Shown here one piece after another: positions 22,001 to 34,000 of a stretch of DNA of 64,000 nt (positions within the stretch are counted from its first letter, which is position 1; every line of letters starts with the position of its first letter). The stretch is from an uncultured Desulfobacter sp. (lineage in GTDB: Bacteria; Desulfobacterota; Desulfobacteria; Desulfobacterales; Desulfobacteraceae), in the NCBI RefSeq assembly GCF_963664415.1, contig NZ_OY761445.1, positions 558,001 through 622,000 of the forward strand. The letters run 5' to 3'. Under the pieces are notes generated by a model. It did not search any database and was not told the origin of the DNA. It saw only the letters and a program-made list of their open reading frames with translations. The position numbers and the translations under genes were made by a program.

Positions 22001-25000
22001 GAAAAATCATACAGCGGCATGTAGCCCAGATGTTTCTGCACGGCAAGTTTTTGCAGGTCATTGAGGGTATCGTAGGGATGATAGTCTGGATTGGGCTGAG
22101 CAGCCGGAGTGTTCCTTGGGTCTGTGGCGCCGGTAAGGGCCCAGTTGACATCTGCATTATTGTAATCCACGCCTTCGACAAACCATTCTTTGAATGTGCC
22201 GGTGGTTGCGTTGTAATAGCCGTCCTGAACAATGGTAACGTCCATGGTGTAATATTCGATACCGGCCCTGACCTCTTCGGTGCCGACCTGCTCTTCCACC
22301 GTGGTGGTGACCCAGTTGACTTCCGGAATCAGGATGAATCCGTCCTCCACCTTGTTGTAGCCGGTGACCACTTCAACGGTGATGGCTTGGGTTGAAATCA
22401 CCGGGGTGACCGACGCCACAAGGCCGTCTCCCATGGTGGCTTCGGACTGGATAACAAAGTTGCCGCCGGCCCGGATATCGACATTGCCGTCAGCCGCCAC
22501 TGTTCCGGCACCCTGGATGATGACGTTCCCGCCGGTCAGATCGTCTTCTGAAATGGTTGCCGCCGTCAGCTGCTCTTGTGTCCAGGCGGCGCCTGTCCCG
22601 GCCCTGATGTCTATGATGCCCGGGGAATCAACGATGCCGCCGATGGTGACGGATGAATCGCCGTTGATCAGCACCCTTGCCGTTGTGCCGTCATTGACCG
22701 CTGCAACGCCGTTTATCTCAACGGCGTTGCCGTGGATGTGAAGCAGATCATCTGCAACCACTTCCCCGGCCGTGACCACATTATCCGTTTCTGCAACCAG
22801 GATATTGCCGGTGGATGCAAGGGTGATGTCGCCCCCGTCCTCCCGGGTCTTGACAATACCGCCGGCAAGAACCGCAATATTGGCCCCGTCGATGTTAATG
22901 ACGTCATTGGCGTTGACGGTCCCGGCAATATTGACGTCGCCTGAATTGGACGTGAGGTTTATGGTGTCCAGGGTGACCGTGATCTGGTTGTCCACAACGG
23001 CCTGCTCGCCGATTTTACCCGATACCACCACGTTGTCTTCTCCTGTGATGTTGACCTCGCCGCCTGTTCCGGTATCAAATACAGCCCCGGACAGTCTCAC
23101 GGGATCACCGGCTTCAACACCATCTGCCACGGAATCCCCGTTTTCATCCACAAGGTTGCCGTCTGAATCCACGAGAAATCCGTCACTGTTCATAAGACGG
23201 CCGTTATGGTCCATAAGGTATCCGCTTGCCTGGTCGGTCTGGTACACCAGTTGCTGGAGCAGTACCGATATGCCGCTGTCATCATCCCCGGCAATTACGT
23301 TGATCTGATCATCGGCCGAAACAAGGCCGTTGAATACGGCCAGATTTCCTGTGGTGACGTTCACGACGCTGTTTTCATCCGAAACCGTAATAAAGCCTGA
23401 AAGATTTACGGACCGGTCCGTGGTGATATTGACAAGCGAAGGCTGGGCCGCTGCCGTGAGCGCCCCGGCTCCGGTGGAGTCTGCTGTGATGGTGCTCAAA
23501 GAATTCTGGGAAACGGCTGTGGCCGAGGTGCCGCCTACTACGGATATGGTGATGTCTCCCGTAGCTTTGAGGTTGCCCCCCACGGTTTCCACAAGATGGT
23601 CGACAATACCGGAACCGCCCATGATAAACTGTTCCACCGCCGTGATATTCACATCGGATGTCTGTCCGACCCAGACTGTTGAGCCCGTGTTGACCTGACC
23701 GCCGCCCATGACTGAGCCCATAATGGTTACCACAGCCCCGTCAAGGTTGATGGTGCTGTGGTCGTTTGTGGTGCCCGCCAGGGTGGACTGGCCAATGGTG
23801 ATACTGCCTGTGAGGTCAAATGTGATATCCTGGGTTGCCTCGATAACGGCGCCCTGCTGGATCAGCGCGTTGTTGGTGTCCAGCCCGATCTGGGAGGTGG
23901 TCAGGGCCGCACCGGTCACCATGATTTGGGAATCTGTTCCTGTTGCCGTTACGGAGCCGTTAAAAATCTGTGTTTGTGTACCGGCAGTCATGAGGATGTC
24001 CCCGGCCGTAGTGATATCCCCCCTGACTTTAAGGGTTTCATCCGCATTCAGGATAATTTCATATCCGTCAATATCGGGTGCAATGCTTTCGATGACCGCC
24101 TGTACGTCGATTCCCACGCCGGTGATCACCAGCGGGGCGTCCGCCGTGATCCATCCCGAATCTTCGGCCAAGGTCACGGTGCCGAACCGGGAATCAATGT
24201 TTATCCCGGCAAGGGTTGTGCTGCCCGTGCCCACAACACCGTCGATAACCACCTCATTGGTGCCGCCCAGGTTGATGGTGCCGCCCCCGCCAAATGAAAA
24301 AATATTGGCCGTTCCTTCCACCTTGAAACTTAAAGATCCATCGTTGTCCACGGAACCGCCGAAAAGGGTTACGTCATTTTCCGCTGAGACGTCGCCGATG
24401 ATGGTCAGGCTTGTACCGGAGGTGATGTTCACATTTGATCCGGTTCCGCCTGCGATTACCTCTCCCTTGATCTCGCCGTTTTCTCCGGCGTCAAATTCAA
24501 TGCTGCCGTTGACGGTCTCTATAACACCCGTATAATCCACCTCAATGTCCTTGCCGTCCGCGGAGGTGCCGCTGTACATGTTTATGGTGGTGTTGGCAAT
24601 GACTTTGCCGCCGATGTAGAGTTTGCCGTTGGGACCGGCAGGCGCGCCGATGCTCACCGATGCCCCGGTCTGCCGGGCATCCACCGCGTAATAAAGATCA
24701 GATTCAAGTACCCCGCCGGAAAGGTCCAGCCCCACCTGGTCGGCATTAACGGAACCACCTGAAATAATGAATGAATATGCGCTTGTAAAATTAATTCTTC
24801 CTTCAAACAGCTTGGCCGTCATGTCGGCATTGGCGGCAAAATCCGGATAGGTGTCGCCGTTGTTATAAGGCGCGTCGACATTTGCGTTGGAAACCGTCCA
24901 GGTTGAATTGTCCAGGGCCGTCTGGATGTCGGTCAAAAAATCATTGACGCTGGTGTTATCGGCCGTGTCCGCTGCCGCAATGGTGACTGATGCGCTGATG

Positions 25001-28000
25001 GTGTGGCTCACCATGTCCATTTCAATGTCAAGGGTGACGTCACCGGTCAGGTTGCCGGATGCATTCACGGGCCAGCCCTGGGAAACGATCTCGTTGGTAT
25101 GGGCCGGGGCCAGGATTTCCACGCTGCCCGGTGCGTTGAGCAGGATCTGGGAATTTTCCATCCAGGTTTTGAGCTGGGCCGAACCTAAAAGCTTGATCCC
25201 GGTTCCACTGCTGTCGTCTCCGCCCACAAGGTTGATCAGGGCGCCGGCTTCAAGCCCTACACCCACCTGGATCTGGTCGTCGGCCTCAATAATAATGCTT
25301 GATGCACCGCCGTAATTTGAGACCTCACGGCCCTGATAGGTGCCGTTAGCATCTCTGACCTGGGTGATTTGCCCTCCGGCAATCAGCATGCCTGAAACAA
25401 TCGCGTCTCCTACAGCTGTTAAATGAATGGTTCCGTCCGCTTTGTTGACCACAATTTCAGATGCCCCCTGGACAAGGGTTCCGACGCCGTCGGTGCTTGT
25501 GCCGCCGTTGATGGCGACATCCGAGGCAGAGTAAATATATCCGCCCGTGGTGGTGGGCTGGTTGTCGGCATTGACCGTGTTTCCGCCGATAAAGGCCTGG
25601 CCGTCAAGGTTCATGGTCACTGTGCCCAGCGTCCCGGACCAGTTAATCTCCTGGGTAAGCAGGTTGCCGTCGCCGTCAAAGGTCTGGACAAGGGAGCCGC
25701 CAGCCACCAGGTTGCCCATCATCTCCATGTCGCCTATGCCGGTGAAGGTGATGTTGCCGCCGGTTCCGTTATACCCCCTGGCGGTTACGCCGCCGGCAGT
25801 GGTGACTTTAAGACCCAGGTCATTGTCCCCTGCATCGGGAGTGCCGCCGTTGACCCAGACATTTCCGGCAGCAAGCAGACCGGTATCAATGAGCAGTTGG
25901 CTTCCCGCCGTTACGGTGACATCCGATCCGGTTCCGTTCCACACGACCCCGTTCTCGCCCACGGTTCCGCCTGCCACCAGAACACCGTAAAGTTCAACAT
26001 CCCGGCTGCCCCGGACAAGGATGTCTGCATCCGAACCGGTGGTCTTGATGGTGGACGTGGCATGAACATAAAGGCTGGTGCCGAAACTGTCCGCGCCGGT
26101 CCGGTCGGTTCCGTCAATCTCCACACCGCCCAGGATGGTGATGTCGTCCGCTGCCGTCACAAAGCCTTCCACATAGGTAAATACGTCGGACTGGACGGTG
26201 ATGGAAGAACCGCTGCCCAGCGCATTGATGTTGCCCCGGACAATCACGTCATCAGCCGATTCAAAGACAAGACCGGTGTTATCACCCAGAGAGGTGACCG
26301 TACCCGTGACCATAAGCCCGTAATCCCCGATGTGGTTTTTCAGATAATGGTCTGCTGCCAGCATGTCAAAATACGCGGTCTTGTTGTACACGGTATAGGC
26401 CGCATTGTAGGACAGGTCGTCCGGATCTCCGAATGCCTCGTCATCCCGGGTGGCGGTGCCGGAGGTCAGGGCCAGTTCGTCTGAGGTGCCAATAGAACCT
26501 GCAAGGAGCATCTCACCGGTTGAAGAGAGGATGATGTCCGCGCCTGCGCCGGTAAGCTGAGGCGTTGGGGTTCCGTTAACGTCGATATATTCAATGCCGG
26601 CACTGACGGCCGAACCCGAGTTGATGGCAAGAATCCCGCCGGTATTGATACCAATGAGGGCGTCTGCACCTCTCGCCGCAATGACCGCAGCCTCATTCAG
26701 GAGGAAATCAAGTCCGGCATCAATATCAATTTGGGAACCTGTGCCGTAAGCTTCAATTTGACTGCCCACCTGGGCTGCATGGGAAAGATCAATATCAATG
26801 AGACTTGCAGCATTCAGGGACTCGATCACTGACCCCACATCCATGTAGAGACTTGTGGGGGCATTGGGCGGCGTTACGTACATGGCTGTCCCGGTGGGGT
26901 TGACCTGGCCTTCGTTTGTATTGGTGACATCGATATCCACCAAATTTCCCCCCCGAATCCATCCACCCACGTGCAGCTGGTCGTCGGCTGTAAATTTTAC
27001 CGTATCAGCGGTAACCCCCGAGTCTGGAAGCCCTAAGGGATCATGAACATTCTTGGCGTTGACGGATATGGTGCGGCCCTGGAATTCGGCCAGGTCGCCG
27101 GCGGCATCAATTCTTCCCTTGATCTGGAGATCATCGGACAGGAATGTGGTGTCGTCATCAATGGCGGCATTGTCGCTCCTGGGCTGGCCGGTCATCTTGA
27201 CCTTGGTGACATCGTATAGGTCACCGATGGTCATGAGGTTGCCGTTGTCCCTACGGCCGATGGTGATGGAAGCAAAACCGTCGGCAAAGGCGGCCCAGTC
27301 TCTCATGCCAAGGGCCATCTGGGTCAGATGATCGCTTCTCTGTATTTCAGTGCCGCCCACGGCTTCGGCTGCCGAACCGATGAGATAATCCCATACCAGC
27401 TGGTTGGCCTGGATGATCATATTGCCCGTGCTGATGATCCTGTCCTCGCCCGAAGTAAAGTCCACGTCGTCCGTGGTCAGGGTGATGTTTCCCGTGGTCT
27501 TTCTGGTGTGGATGTCGCCCGAGGCCAGGGTGAGCAGGGCGTCTGTAGCAAGAAGGGTCAGGTGTAGATCGCCGTTGCCCACTTCAATTGCGTAGTCGAA
27601 TCTTCCGTCGTCAAGCACCGTGAACCAGTCGCTGCCGGCCAAATTATCCCAGGCCGTGTTGGTTTCCCAATAGTTGGTTCCATTGGACGGATTGGCCGTA
27701 AAACTTGAATTCTCAGCCTGTCCCAGGGTATCTTCCACCTCCACGATCAGGCTGTCGGTTTCTTTGATGACAATGTCGCCGATGCCGGCGGTGTGGGTGA
27801 TAGCCGTAAGGTAGGCGATATTCGTTAAAATCTGGTCGGCAGTGGTGCCGATGGCATTATAGGCCCTTGCCTGTAATGTGCCCCCCGTGGCTTTGATCAT
27901 GGAACCGCTTGGGTTGAGGATGGACCCGTCCGCACTAGTCAGCTTGACGGTGCCAGTGCCGTCTGCGTTCCTGGTGTCGCCTGCAGAGACAAAAAGATTG

Positions 28001-31000
28001 TTGTTCAGGATGATGTCGGTATCATCGCCGTAGGTCCTGACATCAATATACCCGTTGTTCAGAGCAACAAGCTCCTGGTCAATGTCCAGGGTTTCAAAGG
28101 AATCTAAAATGATATGGGCTGCGGTCACATCGGACTGCATGTCGATGTTCCGGCCGATGACCCTCAGTCCCGTGGTGTCCAGATCGCTTGTACCGCCCGC
28201 ATCGGATGTGGTGAAGGAGACGTTGCCGCCAAAGGCAAGGATTTCATCCGCCGTGAAGGTGGCCTCGTTGCCGACCAGGGTGAGCCGTTCAACACCGGAG
28301 TTATAAATCACCTGTTCACGGCCGTTGTTCACCTCAAAATTATCAATGCTGATGGGTGAAATCAAAACCGTCTGCATGGCGATAATTTCATCAAAATCAC
28401 CGCTGTTGTCCGTGATATTCACCGTGCCGTTTGGATTGCTGTCCGTGGGTTTGCCTAAGGAGATGCGGTAGTCGTCGTTGCCGCCCGTATCCGTGATGTT
28501 CACCGTGCCGTCGGGAAAGCTTTTGACGTACATCTGGTCATCCCCTGATCCCAGGGTAATGTTCCTGACATCACTTTTGCCGGTGCGGAACACGTCCCCG
28601 TCAACTGAAACCGCGGTAACGCCGTCCCTTGACAGCTGGAGTTCCACATTGGTGTTCATGGCGCTGAAGTCAAGGCTGGTAGCGCCACTGCCGTCCAGAA
28701 ACCGGTCGGCCCCGTAAAGGGCTGCGAACCGGTAGGTGTCGTCCCCGATGCCGCCCTGGAGGGAATCGCTTCCTTTACCCCCGTCCAGGATATCGTTGCC
28801 GGCACCACCCGCAAGCTTGTCCCCGTCATCCCCGCCGATCAGGGTGTCGTTGCCTGTTCCGCCCGTGAGCGTGTCTTTGCCTGCACCGCCGTCAATGGTT
28901 CCGCCGTTGGCGCCTGAAATAGTCAGGGTGTCGTCGCCGCCATCCCCGTATACCGTGCCGCCGCCGTCACCCAGGATGATGGTGTCGTCCCCGCCCCCCC
29001 CGTGGGCTTCCAGGGTGGCGTCTTCCAGCAGGGATGCATCAATATAATCGTTTCCCTCACCGGTATCGATAACGACTTTATTGACCCCGGTAAAGGTCTG
29101 GTACCAGTTGTCGAATTCAACATTAACGGTGCCGCCGGAACCGGTGAGCCAGAAAGACTCGCCGCCGTCCACTGTATTGAAATATTCCCGGTTCCCGGCA
29201 AGCGCCCCTGCATTAATCGTCAACGTGTCGCCGGACTGAACGGCAAGGGTGGGCTGGACATTGGGCGCATCATAGGAGATCTCAAACAGGGTGGCTTCAA
29301 ACAGGGTGATGTCGACAATCGTTTTAGTGCCAACGATGGGAATCTTAATTTTTACATATGCGGATGCATAAACCTCTAAACCCGTAGTGATATTAAACAG
29401 GTTCTGGAACCCGCCGCCCTCATAACCCCACATGGTTTCGATTTCGGAAATCCTGATTTTCCCGTCCGATTCCCAGGTAATATCGGTTACATTCCCCAGG
29501 TCATCTTTGGTCAGGGTGGACGTTTCAATGTCCTGGAGGTCGACTTCCGTATAAAAATTGATGCCGCCGCCGAGTCCGCCCTTGATGATGCCAAGGCTCA
29601 CCCCGGCCTCAAGGCCGACACTGACGTTGAATGTCAGCTCTGCCTTGTCCACACCGCCGGTGCCGGAAACAATGCTGCCGTTTGAAAATTCAGGCAGGGT
29701 GACGTCTGATACGTAGAATCCGTCCATCACGTCCAGTGGGTCGCCGGAACTCAAGGCCTTCCTGACGCCGTAGGTATCATACCCGAATGCAAAGTCGGCT
29801 GACAGCTCCAATGAGCCGGTGGCCATGATGCCGAAGCTGGCCGGCCCGAGGCTCAGGCCGAATATGGGCACGCTGAAGCTGGCCATGGCTTCTAAAAGAG
29901 GCATCTCATAGGTAAACAGGGTGGCATCCCCTCCTGTGAGCAGTTCCACCCAGTTAGAAAGATCAGTCATGTATTCTATAACCCTGAAACCCGACCGGTT
30001 GGTGGCCCCTGCAGAGGCACCGGCGGAAGACTGGGCTTCCATGTCGTCAAATCTGGCCTGCATGTCGGCGGAAAGCGAAACCGCTCCGGCATCACCTTCT
30101 ACGTCCTCTGTGCCGAATCCCCTGATATCGCCAAGGTATATGATTCCGCCCATGGCACTCCACGACCGCACAGTGTCAGCCAGGTTCATCATATAGGCAA
30201 CGGAATCTACAAAGGCCCAGTTAATGGCTTCCTTGCCCTGGAGCAACATGACGGTGTCAATGAGGTCCATCATGTTGTCTATGCCGATGACCCCCATGCC
30301 GATATCGGCACTCAGGGTATCCACAATGGGCTCGATGGGGGAGAGCACGTTTTCAATTTCTTCAATGATGGGCAACAGGAAATCATCCACCATTGAATTG
30401 ACATCAATACCGAAATTTTCAATGGCAATCACGGCATCGGTCATGCCGCCGGAAACCGAATAATCCCAGTCCACGGTGAGATCGCCCACCAGGGTCGGTA
30501 TGCCCGACGCCCCTGCGATGCCCAGGGTCATGGCCAGATCCAGTTCTCCGTCAACGGTAAAATCCGTGACAAAGGATTTCTCCAGAGGATTGGCGGAGAT
30601 CTGCATCATGTTGAGGCGGTTGGTAATGTCTCCCACAATATCCATGGAAAACTGGCCGTACAGACCGCTTGCCTTTCCGTTGGGATTGTTGTCAACCAGG
30701 GTGGCCGAAAAGAAGCCGAATGTGCCGTTCCCGCTGAAAGCCGTGACGTCCTGGGTGTCCGGGTTCCCGTCCAGGACAACGTTGACGTTGACTTCAAACT
30801 CTTTGTCGGTTTCATCCTGGTTGGTAACGATGTAAAACCCTTCGGTGCCGCTCAAACCGGTGCCGAAGTCAAAACTCCAGTCCATGGCCAGCCCGAATCC
30901 GCCGTCCACGCTGAATTCGAACCCGGGCAGGTCGATGTCAAGGGGAATGTCGATGCCGGTGCCAAGGATGGTGCCGCCAAGCTGCATGTCAAACTGAATG

Positions 31001-34000
31001 GCGTCGGCCCCGGCCAGGACATTATCTCCCTGGTCCACTGTCCAGTCACCCAATTTCAGGCCGTCGGTATCATACCAGCCCACAAAGATGTCGTCGCTGG
31101 TGACCTGGCCGTCACTGTTGCTGTCCTGGAGAAAATTTAGGCCCCCGGTCCCGAACACGGTCCAGTAAGTGTCCCGGACGATCTCAATAAGGCCGCCGTT
31201 GATCGAAAGATCAAACCGGAGGCCATCCAGGATATCGATCCTGAAATTGTTGAGAAAACCGCTGAAATCACCCAGTATATCCCCGATAAAAGGCAGATCC
31301 ACGGCAAAGTCCATGGTGAACATGTCGACAATGTAGCCCAGGCCGAAATCAATCCCGTCAATAAAAATGCTCGGGGCATTGAGGATGGATGCCAGGCTCA
31401 GGCTTCCGCCAAGGCCTTCAAAAAAGCCGATGATGTCCGGGGCGTCAATGTCGATCAAGGGAACATCGGGAAGATCGGGCAGGCTTAAGCCGTCCAGGAG
31501 ATCCCCGATGGAAATGTCCGGAATGCCGTCCAGGTTGAGGTCGGGCAGGTTGATGTCCATGTCCGGCAGGTTGAATTCCAGCCCTTCAAAATACATCTTC
31601 AGGGGCATGTTGACGCTGATGTCCCCGGTTACTTCAGGGCTGATATTAAGCCTGACATCCTCGGTCTCGATGTAAAATTTCCCGTCATCGGCAGGCAGGG
31701 CATCAATAATTGCCTGGTCCACCCCTTCGGGCAGGTTTTCCGGCAAAACCCCCGTAAAATCGACCTGGTCCAGATGGACATCAAGCATGGCGAAATCATC
31801 TGTGGTTAGGTTGTCGCCGTCTCCGTCAATCAAGGCGGATCCGCCCACAACCCCAAGTCCCAGTGGGCCGACTTCAAACTTCATTTCAAGGTTTTCACCG
31901 GCCACCCTGAAACCGAGCCCGGCGGTGGTGCCTGTGCCGTCTGTCTCATCATAGTCGTACAGGAAAAACAGAGGATTGGCGATATCTGAAAAATCAATGC
32001 CTGCATCCACCTGAAGGTTCAGCAGCGCCTGTAAAAGGATATTTGCTGCAGCACCGGCACCCAGCTGGTCGCTGAGGATATCGATATTGTCCAGACCCGG
32101 GATCTCTTCGCCCGCCATATCAACCAGGGAGGCCAGATCAAGGTTAAAGGTGGACAGATCGCTGAAAATTTTATTGTACGCCATGTGGATCTTGAGAATG
32201 GATCCGTCAAGGGTAAGGGCGAACTTCTGGTCTGAAACAGCTGCCGTATTGTCATCATCAATGCCCAGAATATCTTCCAACAATGCTTCCGCATCCTGTA
32301 AAGATCCTGCCGGATCTTCTGCCGCCGTTTCCAACTGGGCGGCAAAATCATCCAGGAACGTCAAGGTGTCGGACAAAGAGAAGTTGAGTATGGGCAGTAC
32401 CTGGGTATAAAAGGTATTGCTTTCAAAGCTATCGTTGATAAAGGTAAAACCGCCACGCACCGCTTTTATGATATCCAGAAAAGAGATGTCCTTGAAATCA
32501 AAATCACTGCCAAGGTCCGGGGTATAGATGACGATATTGTTGTCTGCTACATTTCCGGCGTCAATCTCGGCCTGGAGGTCAAAGGTACCGGTGGGGTCGT
32601 ATGAAAGCACCTGAGTACTGCCCGGATTGAAGATGTCCTGGACATAGGCGCCGATTTCAGGGGAACCCGGCAGGGCAATGCCGGCACCCAGTCCCGGGTC
32701 CACGGATAATTCTTTTAGGGTCAGGTAACCGCTGCCGCTCAGGTCCATGCCGATGCCACCGATGAATGTTCCGTCGGCGATTTCATCGCCGGTGTATCGG
32801 GTTGCCCCGTCTGACGTCTCAATGGTTCCGGCCATGCTCACCTCGGCATGGACGGCTGATCCGCTGCCGGCACCGCCGACGGTAACCGCTAAAAATCCCA
32901 TGGTCCCCGTGGCTTCAATATCAGCCGCATCCATGGACATGGTTGCACCAAAATTCACATCTTCAATGCCAAGGACAAAGCCCTCGGCCAGGGTCCAGTC
33001 GGCATTGGCCGCACCGGCACCGGCGGCCGTACCCAAGACAAGTGTGTTGGCGTCTACGGCCGAAACGACCACATACTCGCTGCCGGCGATGGTCAGGGTG
33101 TAGCCGATGACGGAATCGTCAAACCCGCCAGAGGCAGAGGTAAAGGTCGTGGAGCCGCCGGTCAATACGCCGTCGGAACCCTCCATTGAAATCCCGTCCA
33201 CATCAAAGAAAACATTGAGGCTGCCGGTCACAGTGGTCGCAATGGTGGTGGTATTCGTCGTGGTCAGGCTGACCTCATCCCCGAACCCGACACCCAAAGC
33301 AATATCAGTGGTCACATCTGCCAGATCATGGGTGTATTCAATGGGAAGGGTGAATTTTCTGCTGGCGGCATCATAGGTGACGGCCATGCCCAGGGGGAGT
33401 ATGCCGGATTCGTTTATGGCTGCGATAAACTCCTGCAGGGTCTGGATCTGTTCCACCTTTTCGTGGATGGTATATGCACCGTCGGTGACGGCATCGTCAA
33501 AACTTCCGGACAGGGTCAGTACTCCGGTATCCGTGTCAACGCTCCGGATCTGGAGGGTGCCTATTCCTGTAAAGGTAATATATTGGTCTTTTAAATCTTC
33601 AGTTGCGCCGGCAAGGGTAAACGCATTGGAATCTGCGGCCAGAGAGCTCGTACCGGTATCAATGACAACCATATCCCGGTAAAAGTTAATCTGATTGTAC
33701 ACCTGGGTTTCAAACCCCGATGCAAGGTCAAATATGCCAGAGAGAGATTCTTCGGTAAACGGAATGTTAAAAAGAAGGGAATCCGAACTTTGTGCCGCAT
33801 CCAGTGCGCTCACAAATTCGGGAAACATAAGGATCATGTCCGCCACAGACATTTCCGGGAAGTCTGAAAGGGCGCTGAAATTTTCAACGGTAAAGGAATA
33901 ATCCGCATCGCTGGTCAGGGGGGTGGCTGTTATCAGAATCCTGGGCAGCCCGGCAACGGCAGACAGGTCTACCCCTGCAAGGGATGCATAGATTGGCAGG

